DNA from: Diatrype stigma
Lineage: Eukaryota; Ascomycota; Sordariomycetes; Xylariales; Diatrypaceae
NCBI GenBank assembly: GCA_022225965.2
Contig: JAKJXP020000120.1
Span: forward strand, 61,134-125,133
Direction of reading: 5' to 3'
Length of the DNA stretch: 64,000 nt
A program made the position numbers and the translations under genes. Below the pieces are notes generated by a model. The model was not told the origin of the DNA. It saw only the letters and a program-made list of their open reading frames with translations, and did not search any database. Each line of letters opens with the position of its first letter. The stretch's first letter is position 1. Positions 46,935 through 57,655 of the stretch are shown here, piece after piece.

Positions 46935-47969
46935 GGTTATTACCTGGTAGTATGTAACTATCGTGACAGCGTGACGGGCCCTCTTCCACATCTGCCAATG
47001 CGGCCATCCACAATGATCGGCCCCATTCTGCATTAATCCCTGTCATATCGCGCCGTCCAACCCGTCTGGCTGTCTCTACGACGTAAAACAAACCGGGATT
47101 GCCAGGCAAGAGAGTTTCCAAAAGTCACAAGCAGTTGCAAGGATCTAAACCAGGTACCCAGCTGGGTCTCTTTACGTACGCCTTACGGTGTTCCAGAGTG
47201 AAGAAAGGGACCAAATAAAATAAACCAAAAGAGATCGAGTTGGTCAGATCGAGGGTTCGAGCTTGGAAACTGACCAACCAACAAATACCTAACTACACCA
47301 TCGCACTTCTCGGCATATATTGTATATTATTCAGATCGCCTCCCGGTGCTTCACGGTCTTACAGCGAGACGAGACGAGCCTTACTGTCGGACTGCCAGGC
47401 TGCCAGACTGCCAGACTTCCAGACTGCCTTACCTAGTGTCGCGCAAATCCCATCAATAGATTGCTTGTGATTCGCTGTTTCCCGCCTCGGTCACGTCTAA
47501 GAAGCCCTTTTGCTTTTTGCCATCAGATCGATCAATATCCCAAAGACTTGACTACACCTCGGTCTCGCCTCCTGGTAACATTGAGACGATCGCCAATCGG
47601 TCATGCCAGTGTCTCCATTTCGCGTGCCGTCCCGTGCTTGACTTGCCATTCACCATCGGAAGAAACTGCTCATCTGAATGTAGCACCGAGGGCACGCGAC
47701 TTACATGTCACTGTGGTATATAGCTCATTTGCCCATGTTCCCCAGATTCCAAGCGGCGGAGATTATACATTCCGATCTTTGATTATACTGGCGAACGATA
47801 GGCCGATAAAACACTCGACATTCGCCATCCGACCTTCGCGTCGCATTTAGCTTTCGGAGAGGACGAAGTAAGAACAAGACAGGGGAAGCAAGAGTAACAA
47901 GAGTCGGCGTCGCAAATCAAATCATCCCGAAGACTTGACGGTCCGCAAGGGCCGCTATACTTTGCAGGA

Positions 47970-50900
47970 ATGGCAGGGGGTTATAGCGAAGTTGCGCAGA
48001 ACGACGAAGACGACCACGCCGATATCCAGTCGCCATTCGAGTCGCTGTCTCCCGCCCTTTCGTCGTCGCCTATGCCGTTCTTACCCTCGGTCAAATCGAG
48101 TTTTACTCCACTGTCTATGGAAGATAGTGATCTCTTGCCTGCAATCGACCGTGGCGGCACAGATACGGACTACCAGGGGGCAGAGACCGGCTTGGACTAC
48201 GAAAAGGGAATCGCCGGCACTGCCACAACCACCGAAAATAACCATAACCATAACCATAACAGAGTTACAGCACGAGCCACTGGGGCACTAAGAAGGAGTA
48301 GTCATCATGAATACGAGCCACTTGCCCCTAACAATGGCCCCAATGCACGCTCGCCTTCTTCCTCGACGGATCCAAAGCTATCAGATCCAGAAAACACGAG
48401 TGCTGGTCTGGACTCGGCCGTTTTCCGTAGAAGAGAACCCGGTTTAAATCCCAAGAGCCCAATAACCTTAGGCGGCCCTTGGGGAGGCCGGGGCCAATCC
48501 CGAAATATTTCATCTGGTATCGCATCGCCAAAGCATATACCCAACTCTCCCACCAGTAGGAACGACGGAGATTCACAGCAGCCAATTGTCGTGAAGCCAA
48601 AGCCCCTCATTCGTACGGCCTCGACCAAGAGCGTTCCTTTACGCCATCCTACACCCGAACCGAACACTCGAACCCCCTCCTACGCCAGTAATATCGCCCA
48701 GCTTGAAGCCACTGCCGAGCGCTTATCTCTGACATCCTCTATCGAGGACGCCATCCGCGACCTGCATGAAGAACAGAAGCGCAATGAAAGCCGAAGATCG
48801 TCCATCCTAGCTGCAAGCATCGGATCTATACCTGAAGCAGACGAGCATACACCCCTTTCGCACCAGATATCGGGCATCGGTTCGATCCTTGAGACCAACA
48901 TCACTGCTCGCCAAGGCGGTTACTCTCCAGCCGCTTTTGTTTTGTCGGCGAGTACATCTCGTTCAAACAGCACGCGACTTAGGTCCGGTTCGAATCCGCT
49001 ATCCAGGCCCGACTCGGACGCCGAGAATCTGCTCACGAGGCACGGCCCCGGCAAGAGCTCAGTCCGGAGTGTCAGATCTATCAAACCCACACTTACACAT
49101 ATCGACGAGATGGAGCCACCCACCACCCTCACAGCTGCCGCCATGGATGCCGCCGACAAGCTTCCCGAGGTACCCGACGAGGACGAGACGCTGCGAATAC
49201 CCCCAGCAGATGACCATGATGTTACCCCAAACGGACATCAGTATCAAGATGCAAATGCGCTAGACTATTGGGACCAAGCTGTCGCCGATGCCCAGCGTGA
49301 GGCGGAATACAAACGCAACAAGCCACCATCGCCTGCCGGTTCGACTGGGTCCTATAAGCAGACAGATATGACGTTCGCGGACTTCGATGGCGCTCATTGC
49401 TCGCCAGACGCCGACTTCGAAGATGTTCCCTTCGGTGCCCTCGACTCACAGGCCACTAGGGATGGGCCCTGGCCACAACCTCACGATCAGTCACGGTCTG
49501 CTGTACCACGGCCACTCGCTGGGACTACGGATAGACCAAAATCATACCTTGATCCGGAAACAGGAAACGCCATGCTCTACTACCCTGCACGCGTGCCGAT
49601 GATGCTCAATTTGCCAGCAAAGCTTTCCAAAAAGCCCAAACCTGAGGTCAGAAACGTTCGGAGATCGAAAATACTTGACGCTATGCCAGAAGCAAATCGG
49701 CAGGCTGGCGCAGCTTGGCTACCAGAGTACCAACCCGAGCCCCTTGATCCCTTCGGATCTATGCCTGACCCTTCCTCTTCTCAATCTCCTCCTGAGCAAG
49801 GACCGGAACCTCTAATGCTTGGGCCTCACCATGAGCAAAGCGAAACGCAGCCCCAACCCCAATCTAATATTACAGACGCCGGGGAAAAGCGCAAATCCCG
49901 CATGTCATTATTCGATACCAGCAAGCAAAAGTCACAAAACCCTAATATAGATAGTCTTCCTCCCCAACTCCGCGCGAGTGCCTTCTTCGACTTGCCATCA
50001 GAACCTTCCCCTACCATCGAACTCAAAGGCGGTTCTGCGATGGCTACGCTTGATAGCATCCTAGATGCATCTGCCAAGGCGCCTGTTTCCGCCTTCACTG
50101 ACCATGCTTTTGCTGGTTCTTTAGGCGCCGAAGTCTATGGTCTCGACAAAAAGCGGAGGTCCCATCTGAAGAAAGCCAGCAATGCCACCACGAATATTCT
50201 AGAGCCAAAGAAGCGAAGCTCCTTTTTACATCTTCGAAAGCACAGCGGTTTGAGCCGTCAATCAGGCTCAAAGGAGGATCGGCAGGAGACCCACGAGAAA
50301 ACTGGACCGTTTCAGAACGCTGAGGGGGGAGACGAGGAAAGGCAACACCTTTCTGGTTCTATTGATGGTGAGCATGCCGAAGAGGCAGACGATGATGAGG
50401 ATGGAGAAGAGGTAGTATATAACGGGCCGCCGACTACTCTCTTGGCGGAACTCCAAATGAGAAAGCAGCAGCAAAAGATGCGTACCAGGCCACTCACGCA
50501 GACGTACCCTAATGGTCTGCACTCGACACTTCTGGAACTAGATACAGTAGCGGAGATCGAGCGTAGAACTCGGAAGGACAAGAAGGTGAATCTAGCATGG
50601 GAAGGAGCGAGTGCCGACGGCGTAGAAGATTCGGAGGACGAGGACACCCCGCTAGGTCTGTTGATGGCCAGGAAAGGGCACGACAACGACGCCGTGGCGC
50701 TGGCCGAGCTTCACCGACCGCCGGGCCTGATGGAGCAGAAGGAGATGGAGGAAAACGAGCCCTTGAGCCGGCGGCGTAACCGTTTGCAAGGGCGCGAGAA
50801 CGGGCCGATCCAACGACAGAGCATGATGTCGCTCAACCAAGGCCTGGGACAAGCCATGAATCGAAACAACGCAGCACTCCGGGCTCCCAGCCCCCGCCTG

Positions 50901-51806
50901 CTCGTCCACACCCCCGAAGAGGACGAGAACGAAGGCGAAACGCTGGGACAGCGCATGCGGCGGCTACGGGCGCGCGAAGAAGCCGAAGAGGTTGCAAATG
51001 CACTGCCTCGTGCACGACCGGTCAGCTCCTCCTTCTCGGCCGAGCTTCTGGGCCAGCTCGGCGACGCCTTCAAGAGCGATGACGACGACAACGACGAATC
51101 CAAGAACAACGACAAGGGCAAGGGCAAGGAGAAGCAGAACCCGCCGCCACCTCCCGAGGAAGAGACGCTAGGCCAGCGACGCCGCCGCCTGCAAGCGGAG
51201 CGCGAAGCGGCGGCGGCGGCGGGGGGGTCGGACAACGGCGGCCTCAACGTCGGGCCACCGCAGCCCCCCAAGCTCACCCAGCGCCACTCGATGGCCGACG
51301 TGCTCGGCGCCAGCGCCGGCTATAACGCGCGGAAAACCATGCTGAGCGACCCCCGCGCCGACCGCGACCGCGCGCGCCAGGAGGAGGCCGCGCGGTACCG
51401 CGCCGACCAGGACCACAAGCTTGCGGCGTTCCGGAGCCAGATCCCCACGGCGGCGGCGGCGGCGACTGGCAACAACGCCGGCAGTGGGGTAATGGGAGGT
51501 CAGCAGCAGCGGCCGAGGGCAAGCATGTATGCCGCGGCTCCGGGTCCGGGAGCGGGAACGGGAGTGCGGATGAACATGCGTGGTGGCGGCGGTGTCGGTG
51601 TCGGTAACGGCTACCCGATGGTCCACCACCCGGGGGCGGCGGGAGCGGGATATGGCGCACCCATGCCCATGCCCATGCCCATGGCGACCGGGGCGGTGGC
51701 GGGGGCTGCAGCAGCGCCCCCCTATGCCATGGCTATGCCGGGACAGATCCAGCCGCCGGCTCCGATGGATAGGGTGGAGAGCTGGAGGCAGAGCGTGTGG
51801 CCGTGA
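47970..51806 (+). CDS. Large low-complexity conserved-looking protein, function unknown
   Basis: Single exon, 1278 aa, with a long uninterrupted frame. Mostly Ser/Pro/Asp/Glu-rich and probably disordered for the first 800 residues. A more ordered-looking stretch follows: KRRSHLKKASNATTNILEPK, RSSFLHLRKHSG, TTLLAELQMRKQQQKMRTRPL, YPNGLHSTLLELDTVAEIE and EDEDTPLGLLMARK (about 715-895). Then three related copies of E-(T/P)-L-(G/S)-(Q/R)-R-x-x-R-L-(Q/R) near residues 930, 990 and 1065, an Asn/Lys/Asp-rich stretch, and a Gly/Met/Pro-rich tail with MPMPMPM that closes on DRVESWRQSVWP. I do not recognise a named domain or a catalytic motif. No membrane segment or signal peptide. The start Met is the first in-frame ATG and is preceded by an in-frame-free leader. 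Confidence 0.8.
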   Translation: MAGGYSEVAQNDEDDHADIQSPFESLSPALSSSPMPFLPSVKSSFTPLSMEDSDLLPAIDRGGTDTDYQGAETGLDYEKGIAGTATTTENNHNHNHNRVTARATGALRRSSHHEYEPLAPNNGPNARSPSSSTDPKLSDPENTSAGLDSAVFRRREPGLNPKSPITLGGPWGGRGQSRNISSGIASPKHIPNSPTSRNDGDSQQPIVVKPKPLIRTASTKSVPLRHPTPEPNTRTPSYASNIAQLEATAERLSLTSSIEDAIRDLHEEQKRNESRRSSILAASIGSIPEADEHTPLSHQISGIGSILETNITARQGGYSPAAFVLSASTSRSNSTRLRSGSNPLSRPDSDAENLLTRHGPGKSSVRSVRSIKPTLTHIDEMEPPTTLTAAAMDAADKLPEVPDEDETLRIPPADDHDVTPNGHQYQDANALDYWDQAVADAQREAEYKRNKPPSPAGSTGSYKQTDMTFADFDGAHCSPDADFEDVPFGALDSQATRDGPWPQPHDQSRSAVPRPLAGTTDRPKSYLDPETGNAMLYYPARVPMMLNLPAKLSKKPKPEVRNVRRSKILDAMPEANRQAGAAWLPEYQPEPLDPFGSMPDPSSSQSPPEQGPEPLMLGPHHEQSETQPQPQSNITDAGEKRKSRMSLFDTSKQKSQNPNIDSLPPQLRASAFFDLPSEPSPTIELKGGSAMATLDSILDASAKAPVSAFTDHAFAGSLGAEVYGLDKKRRSHLKKASNATTNILEPKKRSSFLHLRKHSGLSRQSGSKEDRQETHEKTGPFQNAEGGDEERQHLSGSIDGEHAEEADDDEDGEEVVYNGPPTTLLAELQMRKQQQKMRTRPLTQTYPNGLHSTLLELDTVAEIERRTRKDKKVNLAWEGASADGVEDSEDEDTPLGLLMARKGHDNDAVALAELHRPPGLMEQKEMEENEPLSRRRNRLQGRENGPIQRQSMMSLNQGLGQAMNRNNAALRAPSPRLLVHTPEEDENEGETLGQRMRRLRAREEAEEVANALPRARPVSSSFSAELLGQLGDAFKSDDDDNDESKNNDKGKGKEKQNPPPPPEEETLGQRRRRLQAEREAAAAAGGSDNGGLNVGPPQPPKLTQRHSMADVLGASAGYNARKTMLSDPRADRDRARQEEAARYRADQDHKLAAFRSQIPTAAAAATGNNAGSGVMGGQQQRPRASMYAAAPGPGAGTGVRMNMRGGGGVGVGNGYPMVHHPGAAGAGYGAPMPMPMPMATGAVAGAAAAPPYAMAMPGQIQPPAPMDRVESWRQSVWP

Positions 51807-52104
51807 GACGTGAGAAGGTCCATGGCTGATTGCAGATCCTGGCGACTAATTACTCACTACTTTGACCTACACTCTATGCCCCTTACCCCCTTCCTCTCGG
51901 CTTGGCGTTGCTCTTACGCATACGTTAATCAAATCACACAATCGGCACTACGATGTCAGGTGTGCTCGTCAATCACGAGTACTATATTTTTTTCTTGGGT
52001 CAGCTTATCACAATTACATCCTACATCCATCCATCCATCCATCGCATTGCACGGGCGTTTTTATATTTTATTTATTTTATTATCATAGCGCTTGGCTTAG
52101 TAGG

Positions 52105-52137
52105 ATGGAAGGAAAGAAGGAAGGAAGGAAGGAAGGG
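52105..52137 (+). repeat. (GGAA)n microsatellite
   Basis: Imperfect GGAA/AGAA units, all purine, in the 3' region of the 1278-aa gene. Confidence 0.8.
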
Positions 52138-52204
52138 CAAACTTTTGGGTTGCATATACACGAAGTATATACATATTAGACAACCAGGTCGTTGGGCGTG
52201 TATT

Positions 52205-52262
52205 GTGTGTGCGTGGGTACGTACGTGTTTGTGTTTGTGTGTGTGTTTGTATGTGTGTGTAT
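52205..52262 (+). repeat. GT-rich microsatellite
   Basis: Interrupted (GT)n with GTTT and GTAC interspersed. Confidence 0.75.
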
Positions 52263-52811
52263 CCGGGAGGGGAAAAGGGGGTAACTTTAGTAGCAAGCAT
52301 CTTGTTAGCGAGCGAGTTGGAAAAATCTGGGATTCCAGGGAGAGAAATATATATATTTATATATACATATTAATTCAGATATATATACATCTATCATACT
52401 CGTTCTTGTTCACCGTCCTAGCTATTCTGCATGCCAGCCTATATCCGTTGAAAGTTGTAGCTGCTATGAAGGACTCGTGAGGTACGGCCGTGAATCTCGA
52501 AGGGGCTGTTTACCATACGATACGTACCTCATATTCCACTGCCATCACTCCTTGGTTCCAGGTTAAGCTACTATAAGTTCTACTTAGCCGTCCAAGTCTT
52601 TAGATCTTCGTCTGTTCATCCTAAGATGTACCCTTGTATGCCAGTATCTCCACATATTTGTATGCCTCCCCCCAAGGGATAGAAGTCCATCTCCGTTTCC
52701 TGCTTCTTTTCTGTACATTTACGGGATTCATTTCTTCCCTTTCATGGAAATCTCCAGCGGCGTGGTAACTTCCACCTTGCGTAGTTGTAGCTGTAGCTGT
52801 ATGTACAGGAA

Positions 52812-53417
52812 CTTTAAGATGAGTACTCCTATTCACACCTTAGTTTCTACACCTTAGTTTTCTAATGCCAAGTGGCAACGCTCCGCCCAAATGCGCTGCC
52901 ACCTTTTTGCACCTATCGCTTTCTTATAAATAACCTTACAACAATACATGTTCTAATTAATATTTCTTTTGTATTACTTAATTTATATACAAACCTAGTG
53001 ATTTCCGAAGTCCGATTATTTTTGCGATTTTTATTGGTGGAGTAACGTATAAGTGAAGTATAGGGCTGGAAGGCCGTTAAACATCAATTCCGAGGTAATC
53101 GCAGTTGCCCCAAAGCTTTGCACGCAGCCGCGCACTGTAACTTAGACCTATTATAACTATAGGGCCTTTTAAATGCATAGGTATAAGCGTTATTATTCTT
53201 AAACGTTGTTATTATAAAACCGAATATTATAATTGTTATTGTTTTAAAAAGGAAGGAAATAAACAGCCCGAAAGCACTTCTTATAAGCGCAGGTATAAGT
53301 GGCTGGCAAAAATTCGCAATAGGGGCGGACCGTTAAAGATTTATCGGGCCGAATACAGGTGGTATAGAAAACTAAGGTGTAGAAACTAAGGTGTGAATAG
53401 GAGTACTCTTTAAGATG
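52812..53417. mobile_element. Non-autonomous TIR transposon (MITE-like) with 10-bp target-site duplication
   Basis: Element 52822-53407 (586 bp) with perfect 42-bp terminal inverted repeats: 52822-52863 and 53366-53407. Each terminus starts AGTACTCCTATTC and then carries two tandem copies of an ACACCTTAGTTTCT unit (the second one base longer). The element is flanked on both sides by the identical 10-mer CTTTAAGATG (52812-52821 and 53408-53417), a target-site duplication. The interior is AT-rich in its right half and has no open frame of useful length, so a transposase would have to act in trans. A 9-11 bp duplication is typical of Mutator-like elements, which is why I suggest a MULE-derived MITE. 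hAT elements usually leave 8 bp and Tc1/mariner TA. The exact repeats suggest a fairly recent insertion. Confidence 0.92.
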
Positions 53418-55785
53418 GTGTGTCTAGGTCCCCGTGTGTTACAACATATTGTCATAGACAGCGGAGTGAAAGAAAATCATCTGATATTTTCGACCTTGGC
53501 TCTCCCCCTCCTCTCCCTTAACCAACCCAACATCAACCCAGGAGATACAGCATAGGATAGCTACAATAGGCGAGCACCACAACGGCGCTGTGTGATGGTT
53601 CCACGGTTCACAAACAACCTCGTCTTTTTCTTTCTTTCTCTCTGCTTCTCTTCTCTCCATGCCTTGCGTGCCTGCCTACTTTCTCTCTCATATGCAATAC
53701 CCCCGTCTGAACTTCTCATAGTAATTAGATCGTGTGCGATGTTGATAGGACGAGAGCCTTCGGTGAGATCTCGCGGATGCCCACGCTCGTCCCGTCAGCA
53801 AGCAATACGCACCGATCTCCCCCGATCCCTCGGCCTGCATCATCGGCTCATCCTAGCTGTTGTTATTGCTTTGGTCTCGGCCGCGTGCCTTTCGTCTCGG
53901 CTTGCGTATGTATGTAGTGCACGCATGTACACATGTATGCAATATGTCGCATGCCTCGAACGTGCAGGACAGCCGGTGCCCATCCGCGTCATCATCATCG
54001 GCTCTATCTCTCTATTTCCCACGTGTCTTGGACAACGCACGGCTGCTTCCTGTGAGTCCCTAACACGACTTTCCAGACCGTACTCTCGCCTCGGGTTGCA
54101 AGTCTCTGATGCTTATTTTTCGCGCGTGGGGGATACCGTAGTCTGGTGCGAGGAAGAAAGAACACGTGTGCCTCCCTACACTGGTCTGTCTGTCCGTGAG
54201 CATTTTCCTCGTTCCTAGGTTCTTGTCAGGGCACGCTCGTTCCAAGGGAACGTGATCTGAACCCGATGGTCTTGCGTAGGTGGCAGTGCCTGACGTACGC
54301 GCCTACATAGGCATATATGTAGTGAGTTTCCTCCATAGCCCGCATACATGCGCGGAAACTATGCGGGTAGCAGCAGCGGAGAATAAAGGCCTATAGCTGC
54401 TGTGCGCTTTATACTGGCGCATCTGTTCGCTCGGAGAAATCGGGGCGTTGCAATATGCAGCATACATATCACATTCGCCCTCACGATTGCGCATGTGCTT
54501 GTCAAACAAGATGCTCACATCCCACCCATCCGTCCGTCCTTCCGTCCCATCTACCCATCATCCCATCTTATAGTCTAGCTCGACACATATACATGCACAT
54601 ATATTGGCATGAAGTAAGGGAGTAAAGAAAAGAATGGGCCTATAGCGGACGCGTAGACCCCGACTCAAGCCGACTCGGATAGGCTGCAGGGGAGCAACGG
54701 TTCTGTCTAGAGAAGCCACATAATGGCTCCGGAGCCAGAAGTGTATGACGACGTCCAACAGATGCAATGGCAATGGCTTCTTGAATCTTTCCTGTGGTAA
54801 GTTACAAATGGCTTGATACCAGGCAGAAACGGCGAACTTGTACGCTCGGTACCCCCTCCTACCCCCCTCCCGTTCCCTCATCGGCCCCCTATTTTTGCTT
54901 CGGTGGCTCGCCACCGCATCGCGGGCTTGCCTAGACCCGAGGGTAAGGTTCAGGTGACTCTGGGTGAGAGGTCAACCATGCCCTACCCCGGGTTTACGCA
55001 TCAGCAGCACCACCGATGGGCAAACGAGGTGGTTTGTTAGGGTGGAAAAGAGCAGGAGGGTTCCGGGCTCTTGGGACTTTGGTCATTGGCTATAGCCTCA
55101 GTGGTTATCGGATTACCTAGGTACTTACATCTTTGCTCAGGCTTCTCATGTTTGGCGAGTACTCGACCGCTCACCGCGTGTGTGTGTGCGTGTGTGCGCG
55201 CCGTAATCTGCCTTCTCTCCCCATTTGGTGATTCCCGTCGTTCTACGGCTCGAGATTTCGTAGATAAAGCCCCAGCTTCTTCGTCCTGGCTCCTGCTTTC
55301 TGGATGGTGTTCCGAGGACGGGAATGGAATCCTGAGGAGCTGTTTCGGGGTGACCAAGACTGCAAGATTACCTACCATGCTTGCTTGTGCAGGCTTGCGG
55401 AATGAATACGCGAAATAAGACCTCCATCAACCCAAAAAACAGGGAGACATTTCTACCTTATCGAAATCAACGCTTAGGTATCAGCTGATATCCTCACTGG
55501 TAAACAGAAGTGGTTCGATCCTGTTGAGCTTCATCTAGAACGAGCGGCTACATTTGAGTCAGTGACAGTCAGGTAAGGGAGTTTTCTCATCGCACGACGC
55601 CTGCTAAGTGGTAAAATCAGTTGCAATATAGACTCCCAGCTCCACGGATTCGTCTATCCCTCTGTATTTCTCTCACGACACAACGATACACCCGACACCT
55701 TAGATCACACATTTATCTGCAAGAAAACAGCAGCAGCGGCGCCGCACCTCACCGGCACGCTACCAACACCCCCTCCCTGTCTGCC
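53418..55785. other. 2.4-kb region without a supported gene
   Basis: One longer open frame (53595-54218) lacks recognisable similarity and looks fortuitous. It also contains a TACCTAGGTA palindrome and a short (GT)n tract near 55179-55198. The last 200 bp are the leader of the small Cys-rich gene. Confidence 0.45.
55114..55123. promoter_or_regulatory. TACCTAGGTA palindrome, copy 4
   Basis: Exact decamer about 660 bp upstream of the small Cys-rich gene. Confidence 0.35.
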
Positions 55786-56019
55786 ATGTGTCGCCTGGTC
55801 ACGTTTGCCGGGTCGTGCACCAGGTGTGGCGAGAGCTACACGTGGCACGAGCTGACGCAGGAGCTTTCCTGCCTCGAGGCGAAGAACAACGACTGCTTCG
55901 GCAGCTGCAGCAGCGGCGTGGAGGAGGCGGAGCATGCGCTCGACCAGGAGTGCGACGGGTGCGAGGGCGAAGACGAGGGCGTGGCGGACGTGGAGGGCGG
56001 GGAGGGCGAGGACAAGTAA
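55786..56019 (+). CDS. Small Cys-rich acidic protein, function unknown
   Basis: 77 aa from the ATG at 55786. Cys pairs CTRCGESYTW and CDGCEGEDE flank a central ELTQELSCLEAKNNDCFGSC (exactly 20 residues). The C-x-x-C ... C-x-x-C spacing suggests one small zinc-binding module. The last 20 residues are almost all Asp, Glu, Gly and Val. No signal peptide, so not an obvious secreted effector. Similar short Cys-rich proteins are common hypothetical proteins in filamentous ascomycetes; I do not know a function. Support: GC-rich codon use like neighbouring genes, a clean ATG after an A/C-rich leader (AACACCCCCTCCCTGTCTGCC context, quoted in part), and the regular Cys spacing. Confidence 0.65.
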   Translation: MCRLVTFAGSCTRCGESYTWHELTQELSCLEAKNNDCFGSCSSGVEEAEHALDQECDGCEGEDEGVADVEGGEGEDK

Positions 56020-56691
56020 AGCGACACGTGCCGTGGGGAGAGGGTGGGTGAGAGTGGCATGTAAATTATAAGACTATAATGATGGTGTGAAGCGCGACGA
56101 GGAAAACCAAAACCAAAACCCTCGAAAGCACTAGAAGTCATTTCAAGAAGGGGGATGGGGTTTGGGAAACGGATTGACCAGTAGGCGCAAGGTTCTCGTT
56201 AACAACGTCTAGAAGGGGCTACCGTACTTCTATAATCTGGAATATCCGGCATCAGCCTCTTATGAGACTGCGGAACGGTCTAACAGTGTTGAGAGACGTC
56301 TTGTGCCAGCATCGCAAGGCCTGCAACTAAACGTCGCCAACCATAGCATGCGAGTATCTTTAGCCCCTTTCCTACTACCCCTTGACCACGGGCGAACCGA
56401 CTCAGTGCAGGGGACAGGAGCATTTTCAGGTTGCACGCATTTCTCGCTATGCCATCATTTGACAAACGGGATGAGTAATTATAGACAGGATTAAATACAC
56501 ACCACTTCTGTGTAAGAAAAGGGGGGCAAGATATGTCTATACATGCCGCTTATAGAGGTTGAGACAACCACAAGCAGTCTACTTTGTACATCTAGCAGGA
56601 TAACGCCACTCCATGCCCTTTCGAAATTGGTATCGTGAATCGTAACTCCTCCCATGCCAAGCAGTCCCTTAGTGCACACGTGTGCCTACCG
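56020..56691. other. Convergent intergenic region
   Basis: 3' regions of the small Cys-rich gene and ISA1. No further feature seen. Confidence 0.45.
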
Positions 56692-57655
56692 TTACACCAT
56701 GAAGCTCTCGCCACAGCCACATTCCTCCTCTGCATCGAGTGTTAGCCCCAGCGCATTCAAAATCGTCACCATAGCAAGACTGGGACCCAGGCTAGAAGGG
56801 GGGAAGTAGTGAAGGGTAAAGGAAAGTCGGTTACTCACTGATATTCGGGTTGTTGAAGGTAAACCGCTCGTTCAGCTTGTCCTCGACCCAGTCCATCTCG
56901 CTGCCGATGATGCTGAAGAGCGCCTTGCTGTCGATCAGCACCTTGACGCCGTCCTGGTCGACCGCCTCGTCGAAGGGGCCCGGCTTGTCGACGTATTCCA
57001 GGTGGTACGCGAGCCCGCTGCACCCCCGGTTGCGCACCCCGATCTTGATGTACTGAGGCTTGGGCAGGTCCAGCCGTGCGCGCAGCTGCGCCACCGCCGC
57101 CGGCGTCAGCTTCAGTGCCGCCTTCCGCGGCCGCAACTTGCGTCTCGGGGGCGCCGCCTTTGCGGGGGCGGCCTTGGTCTCCTGCGCTTCTCCCTCCGGG
57201 ACCGCTGTCGCTGTCGCCGCGGGCGCTGTTGTAGTGCCTGTAGTTGCCGGCCCGGTTTCTCCTGTTGCTGCTGCTGCTGATGACGGCTGTTGTTGTGGTG
57301 ATGGTGGTGTTGCAGCTGTTTCGGAAGAGGCTTGCGGTGGGGGTGTTGTTTGCGGTTGTTGGGCTGGCGGCGGCCGGGTCTGGTGCACTTCTGGTACTGG
57401 GCCTGCTATCGACGTCTCTGATGGCAGGGGGTCATTGCGCGGGCTTGTTGGTGGCCTCGTATTCAGCGGGTAGGGCTGGTAGGAAGGAGGTGTTGTTGTT
57501 GTCTGAACCTTCTCTTGTGCTGTGCTCCATGGGTGCGTCTGGGAGAATTGCCGCAGTAGATGCCGACAGGGCCATGTGGAAGAACCGGTAGGTGCAACGA
57601 TGCGACCGAAGAGAGCTGCCGGCGCTCGTGGGAGCGCTATCCGTGGGGCGTTCAT
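56692..57655 (-). CDS. ISA1: Mitochondrial iron-sulfur cluster assembly protein Isa1 (A-type)
   Basis: Two exons on the minus strand: 57655-56839 and 56729-56692 (284 aa). A-type carriers help form [4Fe-4S] clusters in mitochondria. The HesB/IscA domain is at the end: LKLTPAAVAQLRARL, IKIGVRNRGCSGLAYHLEYV with the first Cys, [40 protein letters not shown] with the C-x-C pair. The final C-x-C is supplied by a tiny 38-nt last exon. The first ATG in the frame is 57655. The N-terminus (MNAPRIALPRAPAALFGRIV, then R/S-rich) fits a mitochondrial presequence. About 130 residues of Pro/Gln/Thr/Ala low complexity separate the presequence from the domain, making the protein longer than yeast Isa1. Confidence 0.93.

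Larger units (their letters stand above)
41554..47969. other. 6.4-kb gene-poor region between divergent genes
   Basis: Separates the 828-aa and 1278-aa genes. Holds a 14-bp minisatellite (42133-42188), a pentanucleotide repeat (44731-44760), TACA/TAGG simple sequence (42608-42655, 45800-45835) and a TACCTAGGTA palindrome. Short frames on both strands show no recognisable protein. The last few hundred bases are probably promoter and 5' UTR of the 1278-aa gene. Confidence 0.45.
51807..52811. other. 3' region with several microsatellites
   Basis: No supported gene. Contains (CATC)n near 52025-52043, a (GGAA)n tract at 52105-52137 and a GT-rich tract at about 52205-52262. Confidence 0.55.

Noticed and set aside
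53595..54218. 208-codon plus-strand frame beside the transposon
   Set aside because: Hydrophobic start resembles a signal peptide, but there is no domain, codon use is unlike neighbours and no introns or conserved motifs are seen. Could not be supported.
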